Shown here: positions 39,981 through 49,194 of the stretch, piece by piece | Numbering within the stretch: position 1 is the stretch's first letter | Layout: the number at the start of each line of letters is the position of its first letter | Source of the DNA: Photobacterium aphoticum | GTDB lineage: Bacteria > Pseudomonadota > Gammaproteobacteria > Enterobacterales > Vibrionaceae | Direction of reading: 5' to 3' | Length of the DNA stretch: 64,000 nucleotides | NCBI RefSeq assembly: GCF_001029435.1 | Contig: NZ_LDOV01000015.1 | Coordinates: 1 to 64,000, forward strand | Notes under the pieces: model-generated | The model's input: the letters and a program-made list of their open reading frames with translations, nothing else | Database searches by the model: none | What the model was told of the DNA's origin: nothing | Position numbers and translations under genes: made by a program

Positions 39981-40016
39981 AAAAAAGCCCCCGACCACTG
40001 GCCGGGGGCTTTTTTC
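39981..40016. terminator. Bidirectional terminator between the small ORF and hemN
   Basis: AAAAAAGCCCCCG, loop, CGGGGGCTTTTTT; both strands end in T-runs, serving the 42-residue ORF (plus) and hemN (minus). Confidence 0.92.
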
Positions 40017-40062
40017 TATCCGTTTCCCGCTGATCTGTTACAGCGGGATTCAATCACGCGCG

Positions 40063-41436
40063 TTAAATCACGCGAGAGAACTGCTGCTGACGGGCGCGAT
40101 CACGCAGGTATTTATCAAAACACATGCAGATGTTGCGGATCAGCAAGCGGCCTTTTAATTCCACCGTGATCATGGTGTCATCGACCGTCACCAACTCGTC
40201 ATTGATGAAGGTTTTGAGCAGATCCAAATCTTCAGCAAAGTAGGCATCAAAATCGATACCGAACTGCTGCTCGATGGCTGTTTTGTTGAGCTGGAAGTTA
40301 CAAATCAGGGATTTGATCACTTCACGGCGCAGCAAATCATCCGCATCCAACGACACGCCTTTCCACAACGCTTCACGCTTTTCTTCCACGCTGGCGTAGT
40401 AGTGTTTCAGCTCTTTCTGGTTCTGCGCGTAGCAATCACCAATCATAGAAATCGCCGATACCCCCAAGCCCAGCAGATCACAGTCACCCTGCGTAGTGTA
40501 ACCCTGGAAGTTGCGGTGCAAAATGCCTTCACGCTGTGCCACGGCCAACTCATCATCCGGCAGGGCAAAGTGATCCATACCGATGAACTGGTAACCCGCG
40601 CCGGTTAGGGTCGCAATGGTGTCCTGCAAAATCGCCAGCTTTTCTTTGGCCTGCGGCAAATCTTCATCTTTGATCTTACGCTGGGCCGCAAACAGGCTTG
40701 GCATGTGGGCGTAGTTAAACACCGACAAACGGCCCGGACGCATGGTCAGTACCTGCTCCAGTGTTTCAGCAAACAACGCTTGCGTCTGCTTTGGCAGGCC
40801 GTAAATCAAATCCAGGTTGGTTGAGCGGAAGCCCAACGTACGGGCTCGTTCCACCATGGCAAAGATGAAGGCTTCATCCTGCTCACGGTTAACCAGTTTC
40901 TGGACTTCTTTGTTGAAGTCCTGCACCCCGATACTCAGGCGGTTAAAGCCTTCGCTGCGCAGGTGATCCAGCATATCCAGCTCAATCTCACGCGGGTCGA
41001 CCTCGATGCTGATCTCCGCATCCGCTGCAAAACGGAACTGCTCACGCAACACCGTCATCAGACGCGTCACCTGTGCTTTGGTCAGGAAGGTCGGTGTACC
41101 GCCGCCCCAGTGCAACTGGCTGACTTCGCGATCGCCCAGCAAACTCGCGCGCTGGCGAATTTCCTGCTCAAGCACATCAAGATATTGATCGGCTTTGTGC
41201 TGATGGCGCGTGATGATCTTATTACAGCCGCAGTAATAACACAGCTTGTGGCAGAACGGGATGTGGACATACAGGGAGAGTTTGCGGTCCGGGTATTGGG
41301 CGCAAGCCATATCAAATTCCGCAGCGGTGAACGCCTCATGGAATTCTAAAGCGGTTGGGTAAGAAGTGTAGCGCGGGCCTGAGTAGTTGTATTTCTCAAT
41401 AATGGCCTGATCCCAAATAATCTGCGTCTCTGACAT
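40063..41436 (-). CDS. hemN: Oxygen-independent coproporphyrinogen III oxidase
   Basis: HemN is the radical-SAM enzyme that decarboxylates coproporphyrinogen III to protoporphyrinogen IX without oxygen. The 457-residue protein has the SAM-cluster motif CHKLCYYCGC (about residue 62; the CxxxCxxC Cys are present) and the family N-terminus KYNYSGPRYTSYPTALEF. Length equals E. coli HemN (457). ATG 41436 is taken since the ATG at 41445 has no spacing for a ribosome binding site. An FNR site was sought upstream and not found with confidence. Confidence 0.96.
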   Translation of the reverse strand: MSETQIIWDQAIIEKYNYSGPRYTSYPTALEFHEAFTAAEFDMACAQYPDRKLSLYVHIPFCHKLCYYCGCNKIITRHQHKADQYLDVLEQEIRQRASLLGDREVSQLHWGGGTPTFLTKAQVTRLMTVLREQFRFAADAEISIEVDPREIELDMLDHLRSEGFNRLSIGVQDFNKEVQKLVNREQDEAFIFAMVERARTLGFRSTNLDLIYGLPKQTQALFAETLEQVLTMRPGRLSVFNYAHMPSLFAAQRKIKDEDLPQAKEKLAILQDTIATLTGAGYQFIGMDHFALPDDELAVAQREGILHRNFQGYTTQGDCDLLGLGVSAISMIGDCYAQNQKELKHYYASVEEKREALWKGVSLDADDLLRREVIKSLICNFQLNKTAIEQQFGIDFDAYFAEDLDLLKTFINDELVTVDDTMITVELKGRLLIRNICMCFDKYLRDRARQQQFSRVI

Positions 41437-41547
41437 GACATACATCCACTAAATATTGGGGGAAAAGAGTACAAGCTATCAAGTGTGCCACAACTCAATA
41501 ACAATGTAGATAAAAGTTAACGACGTCGCACGCTGACCCGGCATGAA

Positions 41548-41590
41548 CAAAAAATCCCCCCGCTCTACAGAGTATAGCGAAGGGGATTTT
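41548..41590 (-). terminator. Terminator after the DUF2489 gene
   Basis: AAAATCCCC pairs with GGGGATTTT with an internal GCT/AGC stem; on the minus strand ATTTTTTGTT follows. It ends the methyltransferase-yihI-DUF2489 transcript. Confidence 0.85.
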
Positions 41591-41606
41591 CATCAGGGCG
41601 TTACGG

Positions 41607-42095
41607 TCAGGCTGTCGCTTTTTTCGCGGCGAGGATCTGCGCCAGCTCGGCTTTAATGGCATCCATTAAGCGGGCTTCTGCTTTCATTCGCTGCAGATCG
41701 AGCTTCATACGCTCTTGCTTGGCCAGCGTTTTACGCGCATCACCGCGCGGCATGTCCTTCACGACGTCGTAAAGTTCCTGCATTGCTGGGTACTGGGCTG
41801 CAAAGTCAACCTGATGGTCACCTTGCAACACTTCCATCAATTTATACAAACGGATAGTAATCTCAGACATCTCACACTGATCTTGCTTACCCGCTTCCGC
41901 GATGATCAACACGCTTTCCATAATATTGGCATTGCGTTGCTTAATGCCTTCCGCCTGTTGTTGCTCGGCGCGCTGCAAAAACGCCTGATGACGTTGATGC
42001 TGCTGGTACACCTTCAACCACAAGTAAGCGGCATAGCCGGCCAATACTGCGATGATCAAACCGGCCAATCCTAGCCAAAGCGTCATATCCTGCAA
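41607..42095 (-). CDS. DUF2489 family membrane-anchored protein
   Basis: The 162-residue product has an N-terminal membrane helix (LWLGLAGLIIAVLAGYAAYLW split: LWLGLAGLII, AVLAGYAAYLW; residues about 6-26) and a charged helical cytoplasmic part. It matches DUF2489, found beside yihI in Vibrio; role unknown. The start may be TTG 42095, since AAGGAG lies six bases upstream, or ATG 42086. The gap to yihI is three bases, so the two are co-transcribed. Confidence 0.78.
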   Translation of the reverse strand: MQDMTLWLGLAGLIIAVLAGYAAYLWLKVYQQHQRHQAFLQRAEQQQAEGIKQRNANIMESVLIIAEAGKQDQCEMSEITIRLYKLMEVLQGDHQVDFAAQYPAMQELYDVVKDMPRGDARKTLAKQERMKLDLQRMKAEARLMDAIKAELAQILAAKKATA

Positions 42096-42098
42096 GGG

Positions 42099-42647
42099 TT
42101 ACTCCTTGTCGAACTCGTCAAAGCCCATGTTTTCAAACGCATCCAGCAGATCATCATCAGAACGTGCACCGGATTTCACTGGCGCAGATTCTGCTTCAAA
42201 CGCTGGCTCGTCATCGTGCAGCAGACCCAGCTGGTTCATCAGTTGTTCAATGCGGTCTAGCTTCTGATCCACTTGCTTCTGTAGACCGGCACCCAGTTTC
42301 TCACCTGCGTCGATGCGATCCAACAACACCATCAATTGTGCGTCATTCTCTAGCATCGCTAGCTCTTGCTCGGCACTTAGACGACGTTCTTTCTTGGTCA
42401 TCGGCTTCTTCGCTTCGACGATCAACGGTACCAGCTTCTTGCTGCCATGGCGTGGATCTTTTGCCTGAGCGGCTTTGCGTGCATTCCCGGCTTCAGAAGC
42501 AGAGTGACGGCTACCTGATTTCAGGCCTTTACGCTTACGGTCTTTCTTACGCTGTAAACCTTCACGATCCGCTTCGCTACGGGTCTTCTCGGTGTAAACT
42601 GCAGGACCTTCAGATCCTACCTTGCGTGTTCTTTTCTTACGTGTCAT
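42099..42647 (-). CDS. yihI: Der GTPase-activating protein YihI
   Basis: YihI stimulates the GTPase Der (EngA) and thereby tunes late 50S assembly. The 182-residue protein has the basic N-terminus KKRTRKVGSEGP, a Lys/Arg-rich middle with the motif RKGLKSGSRH (about residue 40), and an acidic C-terminus ending in FDEFDKE. Its start overlaps the methyltransferase stop by one base. Confidence 0.92.
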   Translation of the reverse strand: MTRKKRTRKVGSEGPAVYTEKTRSEADREGLQRKKDRKRKGLKSGSRHSASEAGNARKAAQAKDPRHGSKKLVPLIVEAKKPMTKKERRLSAEQELAMLENDAQLMVLLDRIDAGEKLGAGLQKQVDQKLDRIEQLMNQLGLLHDDEPAFEAESAPVKSGARSDDDLLDAFENMGFDEFDKE

Positions 42648-43288
42648 TACTGGGTTTTCCTCAGCAAAATTACATCATTCCCAACAAACTCTACGTCCAG
42701 GCCATCACGTTGGGCCAAGTAGTGGAACGTTTCGCGGCTAAAAAAGCTCACGTGGGTTGGGTCGTTCTTGTAATGCCATTGCGCAAAGGCATCTGCATCT
42801 TTTGCTAACTTGGTCATTAAACCCAGCCATCCACCAGGTTTAACCAGACTAAGCAGCAGCCCCCATTCCTTTGCAGGCGTATAAAAGTGTTCAATCGCTT
42901 CCGTACAGGTCACAAAATCGTATTGGGTCGCCAACACGCTGGGATCAGCGGCAAAATACGGATCGTAAATCGCCATCTGGTGACCGGCTTCTGCCAACAT
43001 CAACGATAAGGTCGGGCCCGGACCACAGCCGAAATCCAACCCGTGTAAGGCCGGCGCGTCTACTCGCTCAAGCAAGGGTGCCGCCAGACGATTGAGAAAG
43101 CCACGGTATCCCTGATCTTCCGGATTGTTCTCATGAAGATCATAGTGGGCTTTTTCTTCTTCCGGTGACAAGCGTGCCGCCGGATCAGCAAAAATCAACG
43201 CACATTCACCACAACGGAAATACTGACGTCGCTTGTCCTGATGGAACGTGTCAGCGCCATGATGATGGCACAGTGGACAAGTCTGCAT
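42647..43288 (-). CDS. Class I SAM methyltransferase with N-terminal zinc ribbon
   Basis: The 213-residue protein starts with four Cys in two CxxC pairs (CPLC and CGEC, residues about 4-30), a zinc-ribbon pattern, followed by a Rossmann methyltransferase fold with motif I GLDFGCGPGPTLSL (about residue 85) and the acidic loop CTEAIEHFYTP (about 127). The substrate is unknown. It heads an operon with yihI and DUF2489. CAGGAGA precedes the ATG. Confidence 0.85.
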   Translation of the reverse strand: MQTCPLCHHHGADTFHQDKRRQYFRCGECALIFADPAARLSPEEEKAHYDLHENNPEDQGYRGFLNRLAAPLLERVDAPALHGLDFGCGPGPTLSLMLAEAGHQMAIYDPYFAADPSVLATQYDFVTCTEAIEHFYTPAKEWGLLLSLVKPGGWLGLMTKLAKDADAFAQWHYKNDPTHVSFFSRETFHYLAQRDGLDVEFVGNDVILLRKTQ

Positions 43289-43487
43289 GGCAGCTCTCCT
43301 GTTAGGGCATTACGCCGAACTCTCTGTGCGTGATACGGCCTGACAGCCATACCGCCACTTTTTATGAAGCGGCGTATAATAGCAGATTTGATGGAGAAAT
43401 GTGCACTCCCTGCGTGATGGGAAACACTCTATCCTGAAAAAAGCCTGTAAGCAGAGGTGCGCAGTGTCTTTTCTAACGCCGGAAGAC

Positions 43488-43517
43488 AAAAAAGGCAGCG
43501 ACGCTGCCTTTTCTTTG
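43488..43517. terminator. Terminator downstream of the cytochrome c4 gene
   Basis: AAAAGGCAGC, loop GAC, GCTGCCTTTT; T-runs on both strands. It lies 88 bp past the cytochrome stop. The 315 bp from 43289 to 43603 hold no convincing gene; the rest of it carries the promoter of the methyltransferase operon. Confidence 0.8.
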
Positions 43518-43603
43518 TGGGTAATGCCTTATCGGTGTCGCCAAGTGCCAAGTGTCTCGCCCGTCAGGGAACACGTCGTACACACCGCAACAAGCAAAAT
43601 AGC

Positions 43604-44221
43604 TTAATGCAGCCCGCCGACATACTGAGACAGCGCGGTGATTTCATCATCGGTGAGTTTCACCGCCACCGCCCGCATCATGGCGTTCATGTCATTGGCA
43701 CGCTGGCCGTCACGGAATTTTTCCAGTTGCAACTTCACGTACTCTGCATTCTGACCGGAAATTTTCGGGAAACCCGACAGGCTGGTGCCGTTGCCACGCG
43801 GACCATGACAGGCTGTACATGCGGTGATCCCCCGCTCGGCATCGCCGGCACGGTACAACGTCTGGCCCAGTGCAATGGAAGATTCTGGCGTGGTGTTATC
43901 AGAAATAGGCAAAGAGGCGTAATACGCAGCCAGATCCGCCATGTCTTGTTCGGTCAGCGGCATCACCATGCCACCCATCACCGCATCCTGACGGCCTTGT
44001 TTGCCGCCGGAAGACATGGCCAGCTTGAAATCTTTCAGCTGTTTTTCCAAATAGCCGGCATGTTGGCCTGCAATTTTCGGATATTGGGCCATAATTCCAT
44101 TGCCGTCTGCGCCGTGACAGGCGGCGCAAGTGGCTGCTTTCATCTTGCCGGCTTCTGCATCACCCTGGGCCCAGGCTGAGCAACTGGCCAGAAGGGTCAA
44201 TATCAGTGCTAATTTCTTCAT
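43604..44221 (-). CDS. Dihaem cytochrome c4
   Basis: Cytochrome c4 carries electrons in the periplasm to terminal oxidases. The 205-residue precursor has a signal peptide ending SAWAQ and two class I haem domains, with CAACH (about residue 38) and CTACH (about 135) and a Met ligand in each half (for example GGMVMPL). ATG 44221 gives a standard signal peptide with GGA six bases upstream; the frame opens 13 codons earlier. Divergent from engB. Confidence 0.95.
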   Translation of the reverse strand: MKKLALILTLLASCSAWAQGDAEAGKMKAATCAACHGADGNGIMAQYPKIAGQHAGYLEKQLKDFKLAMSSGGKQGRQDAVMGGMVMPLTEQDMADLAAYYASLPISDNTTPESSIALGQTLYRAGDAERGITACTACHGPRGNGTSLSGFPKISGQNAEYVKLQLEKFRDGQRANDMNAMMRAVAVKLTDDEITALSQYVGGLH

Positions 44222-44379
44222 GACATTCCATTTATAATTATTGAGCTTCCAGTACCACAAGTAATGCTCAGTGACATGGTATACAATGCGACCACTAACC
44301 GAGCTTGGTTATCTTATATTTTACACAATTTCACATAAAAGTAATCAGTCGACTACATGAAGACTTGACGGAGTTAACA

Positions 44380-45036
44380 GTGAATCAACCTCTCAACTAT
44401 AGAAACACCAAATTTATCACAAGTGCACCATCAATCCGTCAACTTCCGACGGACGCAGGCGTTGAGATTGCATTTGCTGGCCGCTCCAACGCAGGTAAGT
44501 CAAGCGCACTGAACCGCATTACTGATCAGAAAAACCTGGCACGTACCTCGAAAACACCGGGTCGTACTCAGCTGATCAACATGTTTGAAGTGGTACCAGG
44601 CTGTAACCTGATCGACTTGCCGGGCTACGGCTTTGCGCAAGTACCGCTAGAAATGAAACTAAAGTGGCAGGAATCACTGGGTGAATACCTGCAAAAACGT
44701 GAATGCCTGGAAGGTCTGGTGGTACTGATGGATATCCGTCACCCGCTAAAAGATCTGGATCAGCAGATGATCATGTGGGCGATCGAAAGCCGTCTGCCAG
44801 TATTGGTACTGTTGACCAAAGCCGACAAATTCAAGAGCGGTGCACGTAAGCAACAGTTGATGAAAGTGCGCGAAACCGTGGCAACGTTCGGCGGTGATGT
44901 GCATGTAGAAGTGTTCTCGTCACTGAAAGGTATCGGTGTGGATCAGGTTCGCCGCCAGCTAGATGCCTGGTTTGCACCAGAACTTGAGCGCCAGCGTGAG
45001 ATCATGGAAGGTGACGTAGACGGTGAAGACGCGTAA
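44380..45036 (+). CDS. engB: Ribosome biogenesis GTPase EngB/YihA
   Basis: EngB (YsxC/YihA) is a small essential GTPase for 50S assembly. The 218-residue protein has G1 [11 protein letters not shown] (about residue 34), G3 DLPGYGFA (about 80) and G4 TKADK (about 147). The start is GTG 44380, since GGAG lies six bases upstream and it gives the usual length; the longer frame from 44305 is not supported. The polA-spf-engB neighbourhood matches E. coli. Confidence 0.96.
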   Translation: MNQPLNYRNTKFITSAPSIRQLPTDAGVEIAFAGRSNAGKSSALNRITDQKNLARTSKTPGRTQLINMFEVVPGCNLIDLPGYGFAQVPLEMKLKWQESLGEYLQKRECLEGLVVLMDIRHPLKDLDQQMIMWAIESRLPVLVLLTKADKFKSGARKQQLMKVRETVATFGGDVHVEVFSSLKGIGVDQVRRQLDAWFAPELERQREIMEGDVDGEDA

Positions 45037-45096
45037 TCGCGTATCCCTCTTGGTTACTTCTCTGGATCAGCTCTCTGGTTCACAGAGATGCTTAAC

Positions 45097-45122
45097 AAAA
45101 AGGCTCCTTCGGGGGCCTTTTT
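45097..45122 (+). terminator. Rho-independent terminator after engB
   Basis: AAAAAGGC, imperfect stem, GGCCTTTTT, 60 bp after the engB stop. Confidence 0.85.
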
Positions 45123-45189
45123 GCTACCTGCCATACTGCCTGCGCGACGCCGACGGTGTGGCACTATTCATACGATACGCAATAGGCAT

Positions 45190-45215
45190 AAAAATACCCC
45201 ACGGTAATCGTGGGG
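45190..45215 (-). terminator. Orphan minus-strand terminator between spf and engB
   Basis: CCCCACG, loop, CGTGGGG followed on the minus strand by TATTTTTAT. No annotated gene on this strand ends here; see the candidate small RNA just upstream. Confidence 0.6.
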
Positions 45216-45484
45216 CAAGATGAGAGAAATAGGAGATTTGTTGTTTTTGTCCAAAAAGCATCAAGGATTTCCCCCCCTAACGCAAGCAATTTATCCTGTT
45301 TAACTTCACCTTTTACAACACAACCTTCGAGCAATCATAACCTTTCGCCAACCTTGAGCGAGACTTTTGCCGCTTTCATTGCCCACAGCCAGAAAAGTTG
45401 TTTTTTATTAAAAAATAAGGCAAGTCATGACACCGAAAATGACGGCCTGAGTGGAATAAAATTACATTTATTAATATGGAGGCG

Positions 45485-45583
45485 AAAAAAAAGCCACCAT
45501 CAATGTGAAGGTGGCCATTTCATGGATGTGTTGGCTAGCCGGTAAAATGACCCGCTACCAAAAACAAATATGAACAAGAAGCG
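45485..45583 (-). ncRNA. Candidate small RNA between spf and engB
   Basis: On the minus strand a perfect TATAAT (45590-45595) is followed about 100 bases on by a strong intrinsic terminator: GCCACC (45515-45510 read backwards), 11-base loop, GGTGGC, then eight T (45492-45485). No reading frame of note lies between. The -35 is poor (TTTAAT at 17 bp), so an activator may be needed. A second small RNA near spf has been described in Aliivibrio (I recall the name VSsrna24); whether this is its counterpart cannot be checked here. Confidence 0.55.
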
Positions 45584-45802
45584 AACGCTATTATACCCGC
45601 CCCTTTTCTAACATTAAAGTAAATACTCTAATTTTCGAGCGTTTTGATGCCCCGTTCTGTGATCACGGTAAGACGGAAGTAAAAACAGCATACTGAAAGC
45701 GAATGGGTGAAAAAACCGACAAACGGTTAAGGGATCATCGCAGGATAAAAAAGCATGGTGGGGAAAAAACGTGCAAGGGAGAAATGTTTTCAAAGGCCCA
45801 AT

Positions 45803-45904
45803 AAAAAACGCCCCGGCCAAATGGCCGGGGCGGCTGAATCAGCCAAATCCAATAACGTGAAACAAAAGGTCTGAAAGATAGAACATCTTACCTCTGTACC
45901 CTAC
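45803..45904 (-). ncRNA. spf: Spot 42 RNA
   Basis: The minus strand begins GTAGGGTACAGAGGTAAGAT at 45904 and runs for about 102 bases to a GCCCCGGCC/GGCCGGGGC terminator with T-run. The 5' half is almost identical to E. coli Spot 42, including the GGATTTGGCTGA segment. Spot 42 is an Hfq-dependent base-pairing RNA that, under CRP repression, tunes carbon-source and redox genes. It lies 174 bp downstream of polA, on the same strand, as in E. coli. Confidence 0.97.
45839..45886 (-). CDS. spfP: SpfP, 15-residue peptide encoded in Spot 42
   Basis: Within Spot 42 an ATG at 45886, with AGAGG upstream, opens a 15-codon frame MFYLSDLLFHVIGFG ending in TGA. E. coli SpfP, as I recall it, reads MFYLSDLLLHVIGFG, so one residue differs (Leu to Phe at 9) while third-position changes are also present. 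In E. coli the peptide binds CRP and helps repress CRP-activated genes. Conservation of the frame here supports translation, but no expression is shown. Confidence 0.7.
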   Translation of the reverse strand: MFYLSDLLFHVIGFG

Positions 45905-46016
45905 GCCATTAACTGTATATCAATTGCTCAGAGTTGAAAAGGGCTTTTGTAGTTTTTTTTCAACATTCCGTAAGTAATTTCTATATTTCGTAATTTCTTG
46001 AACGTTTATTTTGCAT

Positions 46017-46045
46017 AAAAAAATAGCCAGCAAAAAGCTGACTAT
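46017..46045 (-). terminator. Rho-independent terminator after polA
   Basis: On the minus strand ATAGTCAGC, loop TTTTT, GCTGGCTAT followed by seven T, 33 bp after the polA stop; it isolates spf from polA read-through. Confidence 0.88.
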
Positions 46046-46077
46046 TCTCTCATCAATTTGGGGTAAATCGCAGGATT

Positions 46078-48873
46078 TTAGTGCGCTTGATCCCAGTTAT
46101 CGCCAATGCCGGCTTCCGCAATCAATGGCACAGCCAGCGCGGCAGCGGCCTCCATCAGACGCTGAACCTCGGCAGAAACGTTCTCTACTTCCGACTCTTG
46201 TACTTCAAATACAAGTTCATCGTGTACTTGCATCAACAGTCGGACACGATCGGCCGGTTGCTCGCGGATCCACGCATCCACCAACAGCATTGCTTTCTTA
46301 ATGATGTCCGCAGCCGTGCCCTGCATCGGGGCATTGATCGCGGCACGTTCCGCCGCTTTACGACGCATACCGTTACGCGACTGAATTTCTGGCAGGTGCA
46401 GGCGACGACCAAAAATGGTCTCAACGTAACCTTGGGCAGACGCCGCGCTACGGGTGTCTTCCATGTACTGCATCACGCCCGGGTAACGCTCAAAGTAAGT
46501 ATCCATGTACGCCTGTGCTTCACCACGCGGAATGCCCAGCTGTTTCGCCAGACCAAAAGCACTCATGCCGTAGATCAGACCAAAGTTCACCGCTTTTGCA
46601 CGGCGACGCTGCTCTGTTGATACGTCTTCAATAGACACACCCATGATTTCCGCTGCCGTTGCGGCGTGGATATCTTTGCCTTCGCGGAACGCCTCCAACA
46701 GTGCTTGGTCACCCGACAGGTGCGCCATGATACGCAGTTCGATTTGCGAGTAGTCGACCGCCAGGATCTTATACCCTGCCGGCGCCACAAACGCCTGACG
46801 AATACGACGGCCTTCTTCGTTACGGATCGGAATGTTCTGCAAGTTTGGATCAGTCGATGACAGACGACCGGTTGCAGTCACGGCTTGGTGGTAAGAGGTA
46901 TGCACGCGGCCAGTCGATGGGTTGATCATCTTCGGCAGCTTATCGGTGTACGTGGATTTCAGCTTCGCCAAACCACGGTATTCCAAAATCAGTTTTGGCA
47001 GCGGGTAGTCTAGCGCCAGCTCTTGCAGCACTTCTTCGTTCGTCGATGGCGTACCTGACGGGGTCTTCTTGATCACCGGCAGGGCCATCTTTTCAAACAA
47101 GATCGCCTGCAACTGCTTTGGCGAGTTCATGTTGAACTCTTGCTCTGCCAACTCGTAGGCTTGCTTTTCAAGCTCGTCCAGACGCGCGGCAATTTCCACT
47201 GACTGCGCGCTCAGCTTCATGTCATCAATCAGTACACCGGTACGTTCAATACGTGACAACACCGGTACCAACGGCATTTCGATCTCTTCGTACACCGCTT
47301 TTAGCTTGGCATCTTGTTCGATGTTGGCAAACAGACGGTTGTGCAGACGCAGCGTCACATCCGCATCTTCTGCTGCGTAAGGGGCAGCTTGCTCCAGATC
47401 GATCTGGTTAAACGTTAACTGGTTCTTACCTTTACCGGCGATCTGCTCGAACGAGATACAGCTGTGCTGCAAAAAGCGCAGTGCCAGACTGTCCATGTCG
47501 TGTTTGCCGCCCACGCTGTTAAACACGTAAGAGGCCAACATGGTGTCATGCTTGATCCCTTTCATCTCAATGCCGTAGCGCGCAAGCACGGAGGCATCGT
47601 ACTTCAGGTTCTGACCCACTTTGGCTTGGTTATCATCTTCCAGAATAGGCTTTAGCTGCGCCAACACCCAATCGCGGTCAAGCTGCTGTGGGGCATCCAG
47701 GTAGTCGTGCGCCACAGGCACATACGCAGCAACGCCTTCTTCTGTCGCAAATGACAAACCCACCAGATTCGCCACCATGTAGTCCAGGCTGTCGGTTTCG
47801 GTATCAAAGGCAAACAGTTCCGCCGCTTTGAGTTTGTCGAGCCACTCCTTGAAGGTCGCTTCATCCAAAATGGTCGCGTACTGGCTGCGATCAATCTTCA
47901 CCGCCGAGGTATCCATGTCTGCTTGCGCCGCTTTTGACGACGAGCCACTGCGGGCACCGGTGGTTTCATCGGCTTCAATCACGGCAGAGCCGCCTTCCAG
48001 CAATTCATTCAACCAGGATTTAAACGTCAACTGACCGAACAGTTTGATCAGTGCGTCCATATCCGGCTCGGCTTTCAGCAGGGACGCCGGCGTTTCTTCC
48101 AGCGCCACATCCAGCTTGATGGTCGCCAACTCGTACGACAGCATCGCATTGTCTTTATTGTCCACCAGCTTTTTCGCCATGGTCTTTGAACCACGGAAGC
48201 CCAGTGCCGCAATATCATCCAGACGTTCGTACAGGGTGCTCAAACCCCCGATCCCTTGCAGCAGGGCGGTTGCCGTTTTCTCACCCACACCCGGTACGCC
48301 CGGAATGTTATCGACCTTATCACCCATCAGTGCCAGGTAATCGATGATCAATTCAGGTGGGATCCCAAATTTTTCAATCACCCCGTCGCGATCCATCACC
48401 ACGTTCGTCATGGTGTTGATCAGGGTAATGTTGTCATCCACCAGCTGCGCCATGTCTTTATCGCCGGTACTGATCAACACAGGCATGCCTTGCTGAGACG
48501 CTTGGTACGCCAAGGTACCGATCACGTCATCCGCTTCCACGCCCGGGATACAAATCAGCGGTAAGCCCATCGCACGGATCACGTTGTGTAGCGGCTCAAT
48601 TTGGCAGCGAAGATCATCCGGCATCGGCGGACGGTTCGCTTTGTATTCCGGGTACATATCGTCACGGAAGGTTTTACCCTTCGCATCGAAAACCACCGCG
48701 ATACGATCAGAAGCAAATTGGCGCATCATACTGCGTAGCATGTTCACGACACCGTACACAGCGTTGGTTGGAATTTCACCGTTACTCATGGTACCCGGGT
48801 ACGCATGGAACGCACGGTACAGGTACGAAGAGCCATCGATCAGAATCAACGGATTTTCTGGAATACTTGCCAT
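46078..48873 (-). CDS. polA: DNA polymerase I
   Basis: PolA removes RNA primers and fills gaps. The 931-residue protein has the 5' nuclease domain ([18 protein letters not shown], then [11 protein letters not shown]), the 3'-5' proofreading domain with FDTETDSLD (about residue 352), and the polymerase with motif [10 protein letters not shown] (about 704), the O helix [19 protein letters not shown] (about 753) and motif [10 protein letters not shown] (about 881). Length matches E. coli (928). ATG 48873 gives the family N-terminus. A DnaA box lies in its upstream region. Confidence 0.97.
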   Translation of the reverse strand: MASIPENPLILIDGSSYLYRAFHAYPGTMSNGEIPTNAVYGVVNMLRSMMRQFASDRIAVVFDAKGKTFRDDMYPEYKANRPPMPDDLRCQIEPLHNVIRAMGLPLICIPGVEADDVIGTLAYQASQQGMPVLISTGDKDMAQLVDDNITLINTMTNVVMDRDGVIEKFGIPPELIIDYLALMGDKVDNIPGVPGVGEKTATALLQGIGGLSTLYERLDDIAALGFRGSKTMAKKLVDNKDNAMLSYELATIKLDVALEETPASLLKAEPDMDALIKLFGQLTFKSWLNELLEGGSAVIEADETTGARSGSSSKAAQADMDTSAVKIDRSQYATILDEATFKEWLDKLKAAELFAFDTETDSLDYMVANLVGLSFATEEGVAAYVPVAHDYLDAPQQLDRDWVLAQLKPILEDDNQAKVGQNLKYDASVLARYGIEMKGIKHDTMLASYVFNSVGGKHDMDSLALRFLQHSCISFEQIAGKGKNQLTFNQIDLEQAAPYAAEDADVTLRLHNRLFANIEQDAKLKAVYEEIEMPLVPVLSRIERTGVLIDDMKLSAQSVEIAARLDELEKQAYELAEQEFNMNSPKQLQAILFEKMALPVIKKTPSGTPSTNEEVLQELALDYPLPKLILEYRGLAKLKSTYTDKLPKMINPSTGRVHTSYHQAVTATGRLSSTDPNLQNIPIRNEEGRRIRQAFVAPAGYKILAVDYSQIELRIMAHLSGDQALLEAFREGKDIHAATAAEIMGVSIEDVSTEQRRRAKAVNFGLIYGMSAFGLAKQLGIPRGEAQAYMDTYFERYPGVMQYMEDTRSAASAQGYVETIFGRRLHLPEIQSRNGMRRKAAERAAINAPMQGTAADIIKKAMLLVDAWIREQPADRVRLLMQVHDELVFEVQESEVENVSAEVQRLMEAAAALAVPLIAEAGIGDNWDQAH

Positions 48874-48970
48874 AATGATAATCTTATTCAGGGAGGTAAG
48901 AGTCAAAGCCCTAGAATGCCATGACTGCCCGTCAGTGTTAACCGATGTTTTCCCAATCCCTCCCCTTATC

Positions 48971-48979
48971 TGTGGATAA
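48971..48979 (-). promoter_or_regulatory. Perfect DnaA box upstream of polA
   Basis: TTATCCACA on the minus strand, embedded in the inverted repeat CTTATC/GATAAG (48965-48980), followed by a strongly A/T-rich stretch (48990-49080). It sits about 100 bp before the polA start in the 321 bp between polA and elbB. Confidence 0.6.
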
Positions 48980-49194
48980 GTTTGTTAGTATTTCAATTTA
49001 ACCCATTGATCAATTTTTCAAAAAAACTTTTATTTTTCACAAAAAACGATAAAAAACATAAGGATAAAAGTGAAAAAGCAAAAGGATCCTCGATCGTGAG
49101 ATGATCGTTCCTTGTGGAAAAAGTTAACAGACCGATCTGAAATATGCTAAATCAAGGGTAAAACACCTCAGATCTGAACATAAAGGGAGCCATT

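Noticed and set aside
41437..41520. FNR site upstream of hemN
   Set aside because: Only a TTGAT half site is seen; the other arm does not match.
43375..43517. TATAAT followed by a terminator on the plus strand, possible small RNA
   Set aside because: The -35 is absent and the terminator is explained by the convergent cytochrome c4 transcript; the 12-codon frame inside is not persuasive.
43457..44179. 240-codon plus-strand frame over the cytochrome c4 gene
   Set aside because: It is the antisense of a gene with signal peptide and two haem motifs; the peptide is His/Arg-rich and unlike a real protein.
45614..45820. 68-codon minus-strand frame between spf and the candidate small RNA
   Set aside because: It starts in the Spot 42 terminator and has no ribosome binding site; the region is better read as RNA and promoter sequence.
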